Assembly: GCA_035490315.1 (NCBI GenBank)
Contig: DATHET010000018.1
Coordinates: forward strand, 1-15,403
Reading direction: 5' to 3'
DNA from: JADJQU01 sp035490315
Lineage (GTDB): Bacteria; Planctomycetota; UBA1135; GCA-002686595
Length of the DNA stretch: 15,403 nt
This document shows positions 1 through 7,633 of this stretch, piece by piece. Made by a program: the position numbers and the translations under genes. The notes beneath the pieces are model-generated. The model saw only the letters and a program-made list of their open reading frames with translations. It had not been told where the DNA came from and did not search any database. Each line of letters starts with the position of its first letter. Positions within the stretch are counted from its first letter, which is position 1.

Positions 1-527
1 TGGAGCCTCGAGTCGCGATCGACCACCCAGCGGTAGTCGATCAGCTCACCGTCTGGACCCAGCGTGTCGTGGTAGGTGTCGCGGTACTTGTCGACCGACT
101 TGGCATCGGTGAAATGAGCGATGACCGCGGGGTCGTCGCAACGGCAAGCAGCGGTGTCCAGTTCCTCGAACACGCGGCGGCCGGCCTCGATCCAGTCTTT
201 TTCGCTGTGCAGCTTCTCGGGCTCGATCAGCGGCTTGGGTCCTGCGCGGATCAGGGATTCGCGATAGCCAGGCGGCTCGCGATCGGGGTGATACACCGGA
301 TAGGTGCGCAGATTGTCGATCGGCGCGGCGTAATAGACCTCGGAATGGACGAAGCCGGGTGCGACTCCGAGTCCCGCGAGGGGCGTCGCCCAGTTCTCGA
401 GCTCCTTTTCGTCCCAGAGTTTCGGCACGACGATCGCGGGAGCCGTCGAAGGCTCGGCGTTCTTCTGCGCGGGCGCCACCTGCAGGGCGCAGAGCCACAT
501 CGCGAGCGCTATCACTTCCTGTGCCAT
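1..527 (-). CDS. Probable exported protein of unknown function (3' end cut by window edge)
   Basis: An open frame reads leftward from an ATG at 527 to the window edge with no stop, giving 175 complete codons. It has the strong G/C third-position bias of the neighbouring genes. A GAGG stretch lies about four bases before the ATG. The N-terminus (MAQEVIALAMWLCALQVAPAQ) is hydrophobic with an APA-Q cleavage-like site near residue 20, so export is likely, although it lacks the usual early Lys/Arg; the second Met (residue 10) is an alternative start. The mature part is soluble and Trp/Tyr-rich, with segments such as KDWIEAGRRVFEELD and DYRWVVDRDSRL. These remind me of the region ahead of the haem motif in some planctomycete multidomain c-type cytochromes, but no CxxCH is visible here (only CRC), so this is a weak guess. 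The gene is divergent from the giant secreted protein and may share its upstream region. Confidence 0.7.
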   Translation of the reverse strand, partial: MAQEVIALAMWLCALQVAPAQKNAEPSTAPAIVVPKLWDEKELENWATPLAGLGVAPGFVHSEVYYAAPIDNLRTYPVYHPDREPPGYRESLIRAGPKPLIEPEKLHSEKDWIEAGRRVFEELDTAACRCDDPAVIAHFTDAKSVDKYRDTYHDTLGPDGELIDYRWVVDRDSRL

Positions 528-887
528 GTTCCTCGGTGCGACTGAATGAGAATCGATCTGGAAAAGCGAGGACTTTCCCGGAGCTGGACCAGGGTCATTA
601 CCCCGATCCAGTGTGACGAGCACTCCGCGGCGCCTTGGCTCGACGAGCGACTTGATCATTCTCGCACGCTTCGAAAAAAAAGTCGGGTGAATTCAGATCC
701 GGGAACGGGCCCTATCGCGCGGGCAAGAACGCCGTTTACGAGCGGAGTGCGCGCCTGAATCGGTCCGCGGAACACGCGAGGAGCGCGGTAACGCCTTGCG
801 GAAAATTCGAAGTCGGTCAAACTTCGCCCCTCAAAAAAATGGGCCCGTGAGGGGTCCCACACTTCCCGGTTCTTTCTGGAGACTTCC
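528..887. other. 360-bp divergent intergenic region
   Basis: This region lies between two divergent probable secreted-protein genes and should hold both promoters. I see no convincing coding frame: the short frames across it do not show the codon bias of the real genes and have no ribosome-binding sites. It is less GC-rich than its surroundings in places, with an eight-A run near 674-681 and an A-rich stretch near 833-839. It contains two small inverted repeats near the downstream gene: GAAGT/ACTTC at 809-825 and CCCCTCA/TGAGGGG at 827-854. I could not identify a reliable -35/-10 pair. Confidence 0.5.
827..854 (+). other. Possible 5'-leader hairpin before the giant secreted gene
   Basis: CCCCTCA at 827-833 pairs with TGAGGGG at 848-854, a perfect 7-bp stem around a 14-base A-rich loop. 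It ends 33 bases before the start codon and just ahead of the GGAG ribosome-binding site (about 878-881). If transcribed it could affect message stability or initiation. A stem of this size can occur by chance, so confidence is low. Confidence 0.3.
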
Positions 888-3800
888 ATGCTCGCGCGAA
901 TCCTTGCCTTCGTTCGTCGCTCTTTCGTTTCTTCTGCCCACGCTTTACCGCTGATCGGAGCGGCCACTCTTGCGCTCGCTGCTAGCGCTCAGGCTGGAGA
1001 TGTTCGGATCAGTCAGGTGTATGGAGGCGGAGGCAATACCGGCGCACAGTACAAGAACGATTTCGTCGAGTTGTACAACTCGAGCAACTCACCGGTGGTC
1101 ATCACTGGATGGGCCGTTCAGTACACGTCTGCCGCAGGAAATAGTTGGCAGACCACTCCAGTCGTCAACCCCACCACGATCCCGGCTCATGGCTATTACC
1201 TCGTCAGTGAGGCGGTGGGTGCCGGAGCCGGTGTACTGCTTCCCACACCGGACCTGACGGGCACAATCCCGATGTCTGCGACTGCCGGCAAGGTTGCCCT
1301 CACCAATAATTCCACCGCGCTCTCTGTAGCGTGCCCTGTCGGCGGAGCAGTCGAGGACTTTGTGGGATACGGCGGTTCCGCCAGTTGCTTCGAGGGCGCG
1401 GGCCCGACAGGCGGCCTTTCGAATTCGGCTGCAGCAATCCGCAACGGAAACGGCTGCACGGATACGGGCAACAACAACACGGACTTCTCGGTCGCCGCCC
1501 CGGCGCCGCGGAACTCGTCTTCGCCGGTGAACATCCCACCGACGTGGTTCCAGGATGCGGATGCCGACTTGTTCGGCAATAGCGCGGTCACTCTGCAGGC
1601 ATGCGGGCAGCCCCCGGGCTACGTGATGATCGGTGGCGACTGCAACGACGCGAATCCCCTGATCAATCCCGGCGCGCCCGAAGTCTGCGGCAACGTGATC
1701 GACGACGACTGCGACGGCTTCGTCGACGAGGGATTCGCGACGCCGACCGACGTGTACGTCGACGACGGCTTCACCGGCATGCTCGGCGGAACGGATCCGG
1801 CCGGTCCCGGGCAGGCGATCGGCTGCGACTCCTTCGCGACGATCCAGCAAGGCATCGATGCCGTTGCTCCGGGCGGGACGGTCCACGTCGCCTCGGGTCT
1901 CTACGAAGAACAGCTGGTCATCACGACCAATGGCATCACGATCGACGGCGACGGTTCGGGCAACAGCGGCGCGGACACGATCGTGCGCTCCCCGGTTGCG
2001 CTGAGCTACTCGTTCACGACCGGCGCGAGCAACTTCCCGGTGGTGGGCGTGCACGACTGCAGCGGCGTGACGATCAGCGACTTGCGCGTCGACGGTTTCG
2101 GACGCGGTAGCGGCAATTACCGCTTCGTCGGCATCGCCTGGTTCAACGCGGGCGGAGCGGGCAGCAACTTGCGCGTGGTCGGCATCCGCGAAGCGACGGT
2201 CACGGGATCGCAGCACGGCATCGGCTACTACGCCAACAACAACACGGGCGGACCCTACGCGCTGACGCTGAACGATAGCGACGCGAGCGACTACCAGAAG
2301 GGCGGAATGGCGCTCTCCGGAGTCGGCCTCACCTTCCAGCTCGACGGTTGCGACGTCACCGGTCAGGGGCCGATCAACACGATCGCCCAGAACGGCTTCC
2401 AGCTCGGCCTCGGCGCCGGCGGAACCGTGCAGAATTCCTCGGCCGCTGATCACGTGTACAGCCCGGGCCCGGACACTTCCTGCGGCATCCTCGCGATTCA
2501 GACGGCGTCGCTGATCAACACGGCGAACTGCATCCTTTCGGACAATTCCAGCGGCGTCTACTACTACGTCGCGAGCGGCTCGATCACGAATTCGACGATC
2601 AGCACGGTCAACGGCCTCTACGACGCGATCGACCTGCTCAACGACGCGAGCAATGCATTCCTCGTCACGCCGCCGCGCCGGCCAGTGGCCTTCGACGCGC
2701 CCCATGGCTCGTTCGGGGACAGCCTGCTCGCGCAGGTGAACAACATCAGCGGCACCACGATGATCGGCAACGGCCTGCCGACGAGCGCGGGCGTCTACGG
2801 CGATTCATTCAACTCCACGCTGGACGTCACGGTCGACAACTGTTTCAGCAACGGCTGGGACTACGGCGTCTGGATGCAGGAAGACAGCGGCGGCACGACC
2901 ACGGTCCGCGCCAACGGCAACGACCTCTCGGGCAATGTGTCGCGCGCTTTCCGCAATGAAGCCGTCGGAACGGCGGACGCATCGGACAACTGGTGGGGCT
3001 CGAACCTGCCGGGATCGGTTGCCTTCCAGGCGGATGTCGCGGTCGACTACACGCCCTGGCTCGATTCCGGAATCGACACCGTGGTGCCGGGCTTCCAGGG
3101 CGACTTCTCCAATCTGCACGTCGACGACGACAGCCCGCAGACCGGCGCCGCGACGCGGATCCAGGAAGGGCATGACGACGTCAACGTGGGCGGTCTCGTG
3201 CAAGTGCACGCTGGCAGCTACACGGAGAACGTCGCGATCAGCAAGCGCTTGACCATCGACGGCACCGGCTCTGGTCTTGGCGTGGGCGACACGCAGGTCA
3301 CGGCGGCCAGCGGCGGTTCTCCGGTGTTCGCCATCGGCGCGAGCGGGCTGAGCCTCGGCAATCGTCTGACGCTGCGCGACATGCACGTCACGGGCGGCTC
3401 GGACGGCGTGGGCGTCACCGCGGCGAGCGCGAGCTTCCTGCGCCTCGACAACTTGAGCTGCGTCGGCAATGGCAACGGCGTGCACTTCAGCGCGAGCTCT
3501 GGAGCCGCGGCGGACGTCGACATCGACAACTGCGCCTTGTCGAGCAACGCCAACGCCGGCCTGCGTGTCGCCTCGGCGATGCTCTCGACCGAACGCGTGC
3601 ACGTGAACGGCGGCCAGATGAGCGGCAACACCTTCCAGGGATTCATTTTCAATCCCAACGGAACGGCGAGCTGCACGGGCGACGACATCAGCTTCGATGG
3701 AACCGTGCTCGCCAACAACGGCAGCCCGATCGACGCTGGAACGGGCCACTTGAGCTACTTCAGCTACAACGGCTCGGCGAACCTCTCCAACCTCACGATG

Positions 3801-6014
3801 AGCGGGAACACCCGCGTCCCGGTGCAGTTCCGCGGAGCCGGCACGGACGGGATGCCGGGCACCTGGTCGCCGCTCGCACCGGTCACGATGACCAACGTGG
3901 TGATCTCGGGCGCGACCACGCGGCCGGGCATCTACATCCAGCTCTACACCGACATCTCGAGCACGCTCCTGAGCGGCGTCGACCTGTCGGGGGTCTCCTC
4001 GAGCAACGCGCCCTTCGGCGGGTTCGCGACGGGCATGCAGCTCGATCACACCGGCCCCCCGCTGGCCCTGGGCAACACGATCTTCCCCTGCCAGGGCACC
4101 GGCTACGTGGGGCTTGCGGTGGCGGGCAGCGGCGGCGCCTCGGCGGACTGCACCACGGTGTTCGGCTCCGCGATCACCCATCCGCAGAAGGAAGCCTGCA
4201 TCTTCGACTTCAATGACTTCGCGGGAGTCGGCGACGTGACGATCGCTCCCTCCGCGACGATGTGGCATCCCGACGCCGACCTCGACGGCTACGGCGACGC
4301 GTTCAATTCCGTGCAATCCTGCGCGCAGCCCGCGGGCTTCATCGCCAATGGCACGGATTGCAACGACGGCAACGGCGCGATCAATCCCGGTGCGACCGAG
4401 GTCTGCGACGGGGCGGACAACGATTGCGACGGCCAGACCGACGAAGGCGTGGGAGCGATCTGGTTCCAGGACTTCGACGGCGACGGCTACGGCAACGCGG
4501 CGATGCCGCTGCAGGCCTGCACCCAGCCTTCGGGCTACGTGGCGACTTCCACGGACTGCAACGACAACAACGTCGCGATCAATCCCGGCGCCACCGAAGT
4601 CTGCGACGGCGCCGACAACGACTGCGACGGTCAGACCGACGAGGGAGCGATCGGACCGGTCTGGTATCGCGACTTCGACGGGGACGGCTACGGCAACCCG
4701 AGCATCACGCAGCAGGCCTGCTCGATGCCTCTCGGTTACGTGTCCGACTCGACCGACTGCAACGACAACAACAACGCGATCAATCCCGGCGCCACGGAAG
4801 TCTGCGACGGCGCGGACAACGATTGCGACGGATTCACCGACGAGGGGCTCGGAACTTTCTGGTTCCAGGACTTCGACGGTGACGGTTATGGCAATCCGAA
4901 CGTCTCGCAGCAGGCTTGCACCCAGCCTTCGGGCTACGTGGCGGATGCGACGGACTGCAACGACAACGCTTTCGGAATCAATCCGGGTGCGACGGAGGTC
5001 TGCGACGGCGCGGACAACGATTGCGACGGATTGACCGACGAAGGAGCGATCGGGCAGTTCTGGTACCAGGACGTCGACGGCGACGGATTCGGCGACCCGA
5101 ACGTCTCCATCCAGGCCTGCTCGCCGCCCTCGGGCTACGTCGGCAACAACGGTGACCTCTGCCCGGCGGATCCTGCGAAGCAAGCGCCCGGATTCTGCGG
5201 CTGCGGTGCGCCCGAGACGGACACCGACGCCGATGGGACGCCCGACTGCGTCGACAACTGCCCGCTGAACTTCAACGCGAACCAGGCGGACCAGGACGGC
5301 GACAACGTGGGCGATGCCTGCGACAACTGCCCGGTCAACGCCAACCCGGGGCAGGAGGACTGCGACAACGACAACCTCGGCGACGTGTGTGCGATCTCCC
5401 AGGGCGTGTCCTTCGACTGCAACCTGAACGGGATCCCCGACGACTGCGAAGTCGCGGCCCTGGACTGCAACGGAAACGGCCAGCCCGACGATTGCGACAT
5501 CGCCTCGAGCTTCAGCTACGACAACAACCTGAACGGCATCCCGGACGAGTGCGAAACCTCGGCGGGTACTCCGTACTGCTTCGGTGACGGGACAGGAACG
5601 CCCTGCCCGTGCCTGAACTCCGGCAGCCCGGGACACGGCTGCATGAACTCGACGGGCGAAGGCTCGCTGTGCAGCAGCATCGGCGGGACCAGCGTCAGCC
5701 TGGACAACGCCTTCCTCTCGACGGTGAACCTGCCGCCGAACAAGCCCTCGCTGTACCTCGGCGGGCAGGTGTCGACGACGGGCATCCAGTTCTACGACGG
5801 CCTGCTGTGCCTCAGCCCGCAGAAGCGTTTCCCGGGCGGACAGACCTCGCCGCAGGGGATCCGCAATCTCACGACCCCCGTGGCCCTCTCCAACAACCTG
5901 ATCGTGGCTGGCAGCACCTGGAACTTCCAGATCTGGCACCGCGACGGGTTCATCTCGCCGTGCATGACGCGGGTCAACCTTTCGAACGGCCTGCGCATCA
6001 CCTTCACACCTTGA
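888..6014 (+). CDS. Giant secreted multidomain protein: lamin-tail, MopE repeats, two beta-helices, Ca-binding-type repeats
   Basis: This is a 1708-residue exported protein. The ATG follows GGAG with a six-base spacer. Residues 1-36 are a signal peptide (Arg-rich start, hydrophobic LIGAATLALAASAQA, AQA-G cleavage). Residues ~37-215 (ISQVYGGGGNTG ... NDFVELYN) form a lamin-tail domain. Residue 220 begins one MopE-type unit (DCNDANPLINPGAPEVC ... DDDCDGFVDEG). Residues ~316-750 and ~755-1120 are two right-handed beta-helix regions, each opening with a pectin-lyase-like signature (FATIQQGIDAVAPGGTVHVA; IQEGHDDVNVGGLVQVHAG) and continuing with many IxxxTIDGxGSG, NxxSG and DxxDNC turns. Residues 1126-1420 are five MopE units. 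Residues ~1444-1560 hold Asp-rich thrombospondin-3/EF-hand-like calcium loops (DTDADGTPDCVDNC, DCNLNGIPDDCE). The last ~145 residues match a C-terminal domain I associate with Planctomycetota secreted proteins. A surface or extracellular matrix role with carbohydrate or adhesive contacts is inferred; I see no catalytic residues I can assign. Third-position GC is clearly lower in roughly the first 200 codons than afterwards. Confidence 0.95.
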   Translation: MLARILAFVRRSFVSSAHALPLIGAATLALAASAQAGDVRISQVYGGGGNTGAQYKNDFVELYNSSNSPVVITGWAVQYTSAAGNSWQTTPVVNPTTIPAHGYYLVSEAVGAGAGVLLPTPDLTGTIPMSATAGKVALTNNSTALSVACPVGGAVEDFVGYGGSASCFEGAGPTGGLSNSAAAIRNGNGCTDTGNNNTDFSVAAPAPRNSSSPVNIPPTWFQDADADLFGNSAVTLQACGQPPGYVMIGGDCNDANPLINPGAPEVCGNVIDDDCDGFVDEGFATPTDVYVDDGFTGMLGGTDPAGPGQAIGCDSFATIQQGIDAVAPGGTVHVASGLYEEQLVITTNGITIDGDGSGNSGADTIVRSPVALSYSFTTGASNFPVVGVHDCSGVTISDLRVDGFGRGSGNYRFVGIAWFNAGGAGSNLRVVGIREATVTGSQHGIGYYANNNTGGPYALTLNDSDASDYQKGGMALSGVGLTFQLDGCDVTGQGPINTIAQNGFQLGLGAGGTVQNSSAADHVYSPGPDTSCGILAIQTASLINTANCILSDNSSGVYYYVASGSITNSTISTVNGLYDAIDLLNDASNAFLVTPPRRPVAFDAPHGSFGDSLLAQVNNISGTTMIGNGLPTSAGVYGDSFNSTLDVTVDNCFSNGWDYGVWMQEDSGGTTTVRANGNDLSGNVSRAFRNEAVGTADASDNWWGSNLPGSVAFQADVAVDYTPWLDSGIDTVVPGFQGDFSNLHVDDDSPQTGAATRIQEGHDDVNVGGLVQVHAGSYTENVAISKRLTIDGTGSGLGVGDTQVTAASGGSPVFAIGASGLSLGNRLTLRDMHVTGGSDGVGVTAASASFLRLDNLSCVGNGNGVHFSASSGAAADVDIDNCALSSNANAGLRVASAMLSTERVHVNGGQMSGNTFQGFIFNPNGTASCTGDDISFDGTVLANNGSPIDAGTGHLSYFSYNGSANLSNLTMSGNTRVPVQFRGAGTDGMPGTWSPLAPVTMTNVVISGATTRPGIYIQLYTDISSTLLSGVDLSGVSSSNAPFGGFATGMQLDHTGPPLALGNTIFPCQGTGYVGLAVAGSGGASADCTTVFGSAITHPQKEACIFDFNDFAGVGDVTIAPSATMWHPDADLDGYGDAFNSVQSCAQPAGFIANGTDCNDGNGAINPGATEVCDGADNDCDGQTDEGVGAIWFQDFDGDGYGNAAMPLQACTQPSGYVATSTDCNDNNVAINPGATEVCDGADNDCDGQTDEGAIGPVWYRDFDGDGYGNPSITQQACSMPLGYVSDSTDCNDNNNAINPGATEVCDGADNDCDGFTDEGLGTFWFQDFDGDGYGNPNVSQQACTQPSGYVADATDCNDNAFGINPGATEVCDGADNDCDGLTDEGAIGQFWYQDVDGDGFGDPNVSIQACSPPSGYVGNNGDLCPADPAKQAPGFCGCGAPETDTDADGTPDCVDNCPLNFNANQADQDGDNVGDACDNCPVNANPGQEDCDNDNLGDVCAISQGVSFDCNLNGIPDDCEVAALDCNGNGQPDDCDIASSFSYDNNLNGIPDECETSAGTPYCFGDGTGTPCPCLNSGSPGHGCMNSTGEGSLCSSIGGTSVSLDNAFLSTVNLPPNKPSLYLGGQVSTTGIQFYDGLLCLSPQKRFPGGQTSPQGIRNLTTPVALSNNLIVAGSTWNFQIWHRDGFISPCMTRVNLSNGLRITFTP
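1545..1733 (+). repeat. Isolated first MopE-type unit inside the giant gene
   Basis: Residues 220-282 have the same plan as the later array: WFQDADADLFGN, then a QAC segment, PPGYV, DCNDANPLINPGAPEVC and DDDCDGFVDEG. This unit is diverged (CGNVIDDDCDGF instead of CDGADNDCDGQ) and stands about 840 residues away from the other five. It separates the lamin-tail domain from the first beta-helix, so the Asp/Cys units seem to act as spacers between large domains. Confidence 0.85.
4263..5146 (+). repeat. Tandem array of five MopE-type units (66-67 codons each)
   Basis: Units start with Trp at residues 1126, 1192, 1259, 1325 and 1392 (nucleotides 4263, 4461, 4662, 4860 and 5061). This gives a period of 198-201 bases. 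Each full unit has W(F/Y)xDFDGDGYGN, an ACxQPxGYV segment, DCNDNN, INPGATEVCDG and ADNDCDG(Q/F/L)TDEG. The Asp-rich loops and paired Cys are those of the putative metal-binding MopE repeat. The fifth unit stops after its first half and passes into CPADPAKQAPGFCGCG. Units 2-4 are very similar also at DNA level, which points to recent duplication or gene conversion. Confidence 0.92.
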
Positions 6015-6075
6015 TCGCGCGCGTCGGGCTCAGCGGCTCGAAGCCTGCCTGAGCTGCCGACCGCCGACATTCTTC

Positions 6076-6109
6076 GCGGGGCGTCCGACCGACGGGTCGG
6101 GCGCCCCGC
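6076..6109 (+). terminator. Strong hairpin terminator of the giant gene
   Basis: Bases 6076-6090 pair with 6095-6109 as a 15-bp stem (GCGGGGCG, one T-G wobble, CCGACC) with a four-base GACG loop, 62 bases after the stop codon. The downstream sequence (CCTGCTTCCTG) is pyrimidine-rich but has no true T tract. It separates the giant gene from the small operon that follows. Confidence 0.75.
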
Positions 6110-6156
6110 CCTGCTTCCTGACATCAATAATGAGGGTAGGCTTGCGGTGATGTCTA

Positions 6157-6188
6157 GAATACATTACATCGAGTACTGTATTCAGTAC
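6157..6188. promoter_or_regulatory. Nested palindromes: likely operator of the membrane protein/XRE operon
   Basis: Two overlapping perfect inverted repeats lie 23-54 bases before the first start codon of the operon. GAATACA (6157-6163) pairs with TGTATTC (6177-6183) across 13 bases. GTACTG (6173-6178) pairs with CAGTAC (6183-6188) across TATT. This A/T-rich patch stands out from its GC-rich surroundings. The operon's second gene is a Cro/C1-type regulator, so self-repression at this site is a reasonable inference. I could not place a confident promoter. Confidence 0.6.
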
Positions 6189-6210
6189 CCAACCCCAAGG
6201 AGCCTCCCCC

Positions 6211-6642
6211 ATGTCCATCCGAGAACGAAGTGCCTGGATTTCCCTGCTCGCGACCCTCGTCATCGGGAGCGCGTGGGTCTGGCGGATCGCCACCGCGACG
6301 CGCAGCGAGCTGGCCGAGCCCGGCGAGCTGATCGGCTTCCTGATCGGAGCCACGGTGCTGACCGTCATCCTCGCCATCGCCCTGGGAATCCTGACCGCGA
6401 GCATGACGCGGCGATCGGATAAACCAGCGCCTGCGGACGAGCGCGAGCGCCTGATCGAGATGAAGGCCACGCGGCTCAGCTACGGGATCGTCCTGGCCCT
6501 GGTGATGACCCTGGCCTTCGCGGCGGATGTCGGCCTGGAGAGCTCGCTCCTCGCCCACGGAATTTTCGGCTGCGTGCTCGCCGGCGAGCTGCTCCGCCAC
6601 GGACTGCAGTTGTGGCACTACCGGCGCGGAGTCGGGGTATGA
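6211..6642 (+). CDS. Four-helix membrane protein (DUF2178-like), partner of an XRE regulator
   Basis: This 143-residue protein starts at an ATG with AAGGAG eight bases upstream. Four hydrophobic helices are visible, at about residues 9-25, 40-65, 90-108 and 112-131. A charged central loop (RRSDKPAPADERERLIEMKATRLSYG) lies between helices 2 and 3. The DERERLIxxKA loop followed by helices resembles the DUF2178 type of small membrane protein, often found next to a small XRE regulator; the family name is from memory. Its stop overlaps the regulator's start (ATGA), so the two are translationally coupled and probably work as a pair. The biochemical role is unknown; sensing or membrane-stress immunity (SdpI/SdpR-like logic) is only an analogy. 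Confidence 0.85.
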   Translation: MSIRERSAWISLLATLVIGSAWVWRIATATRSELAEPGELIGFLIGATVLTVILAIALGILTASMTRRSDKPAPADERERLIEMKATRLSYGIVLALVMTLAFAADVGLESSLLAHGIFGCVLAGELLRHGLQLWHYRRGVGV

Positions 6643-6854
6643 GCGGCGAGCTGATCCACAACGAGATCCGGCGGCTGCGCTTCGAGAACGGCGAGATGAC
6701 CCAGGCGGCCTTGGCCGAGAAAGTCGGAGTGACCCGCCAGACCGTGATCGCGATCGAGCAGGGCAAGTACGCTCCGTCGCTCGAGGTGGCCTTCAAGATC
6801 GCCGCGGCCTTCCGCGCTCCCCTGGAGAGGGTGTTCCAGTACCTCGGTACCTGA
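6639..6854 (+). CDS. Small XRE-family (Cro/C1-type) transcriptional regulator
   Basis: This is a 71-residue helix-turn-helix protein with almost nothing outside the DNA-binding domain. Residues ~8-62 form the HTH: MTQAALAEKVGVTRQTVIAIE, then QGKYAPSLEVAFKIAAAF, typical of YozG-like regulators. The chosen ATG overlaps the previous stop (ATGA) and has GGAG seven bases upstream; the in-frame codon at 6612 would add nine residues inside the previous gene and is less likely. It has no ligand or dimerisation domain, so control presumably depends on its membrane partner or on its own level. The nested palindromes at 6157-6188 are its most likely binding site. Confidence 0.92.
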   Translation: MSGELIHNEIRRLRFENGEMTQAALAEKVGVTRQTVIAIEQGKYAPSLEVAFKIAAAFRAPLERVFQYLGT

Positions 6855-6919
6855 CCCGGCCGGCCGAGTTCCAAGGAAGCCGGTAGCCAGCCGCGCCGCA
6901 GATCGGTCCTAGGGATGGA

Positions 6920-7633
6920 ATGGCCATGCAGGTCCATCCTCTCCCCGGCATCTTCGAGCCCGTCGGCTCCCTGACCCACCTCGGGGGCGCGCTGATCTTC
7001 GCGATCCTGGCGGTGTTCCTCGTGCGGCGAGCGCGCGGCGATTCGCGGCGAGTGGTCTTCCTCTCGGTCTACGCCGTCTCCTGCGTGCTGCTGCTCTCGA
7101 TGAGCGGCCTGTTCCACATGCTCCCGGAGGGCAGCCCCGCACGCGCCATCCTCGGACGCCTCGACCGAGCCTCGATCTTCATCCTGATCGCTGGCACCCA
7201 CACGCCGGTGCACGGCATGTTCTTCCGCGGGGTGGTGCGCTGGGGCGGCCTGATCGGCACCTGGATGCTCGCCGCGATCGGCATCGTGCTGTTCACGACC
7301 TTCTACGACCGGATGCCTCCCGGACTGGGAGCCAGCGTGTACCTGATCCTCGGCTGGATCGCGGTCGGCTCCGGCCTGGCCGCGTGGCGGCGCATCCAAA
7401 GACGCCACCTCGCTCTGCTGGTGACCGGCGGCCTGGTGTATTCGATCGGCGCCATCCTGCTGATCCTCGGCTGGCCTAATCTGGTGCCGAGAGTCCTCGG
7501 ACCTCACGAGTTCTGGCACTTCGCCGTGCTCGCGGGGATGGGCTTCCACTGGACCTTCCTGTTCCAGCACGCGGATCGGCCGATCGAGGTGCTCAGCTGC
7601 GAACCAGGATGGAGCGCTCGTACAGCAGCTTGA
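6920..7633 (+). CDS. Hemolysin III / PAQR (adiponectin-receptor-type) membrane protein
   Basis: This 237-residue integral membrane protein has about seven hydrophobic helices, the usual size of bacterial hemolysin III proteins. The family's metal-site residues are visible: SMSGLFH gives His66, LDRASIFILIAGTHTP (81-96) gives Asp82, and PHEFWH (195-200) gives His196 and His200. These correspond to the three His and one Asp around the zinc of adiponectin receptors, so a zinc-dependent lipid hydrolase (ceramidase-like) activity is possible. The hemolysin name is historical. AGGG precedes the first ATG by five bases; a second in-frame ATG follows at 6926. The last 13 or so residues (CEPGWSARTAA) are coded over the 3' end of the convergent acetyltransferase gene and look like a non-homologous tail. 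Confidence 0.93.
   Translation: MAMQVHPLPGIFEPVGSLTHLGGALIFAILAVFLVRRARGDSRRVVFLSVYAVSCVLLLSMSGLFHMLPEGSPARAILGRLDRASIFILIAGTHTPVHGMFFRGVVRWGGLIGTWMLAAIGIVLFTTFYDRMPPGLGASVYLILGWIAVGSGLAAWRRIQRRHLALLVTGGLVYSIGAILLILGWPNLVPRVLGPHEFWHFAVLAGMGFHWTFLFQHADRPIEVLSCEPGWSARTAA

Noticed and set aside
69..545. 158-codon plus-strand frame at the left edge
   Set aside because: The minus strand here holds a longer frame with good codon bias, signal-peptide-like start and GAGG before the ATG; the plus frame is its shadow.
796..824. TTGCGG with a 17-base spacer as a promoter for the giant gene
   Set aside because: The matching -10 position reads AAACTT, too far from a consensus to support a call.
656..967. 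103-codon minus-strand frame in the divergent intergenic region
   Set aside because: No ribosome-binding site, no motif, overlaps the signal peptide region of the giant gene, and lacks the local codon bias.
1089..2705. 538-codon minus-strand open frame inside the giant gene
   Set aside because: Same shadow effect of strong G/C third positions; composition (AVDRADRRIRDRAARDV) is not that of a real protein and the sense strand encodes clear domains.
2805..5939. 1044-codon open frame on the minus strand inside the giant gene
   Set aside because: Shadow of a GC-rich, repeat-rich gene: its sequence is Arg/Val/Ala/His-rich with no domain, no ribosome-binding site, and mirrors the repeat periodicity of the sense strand.
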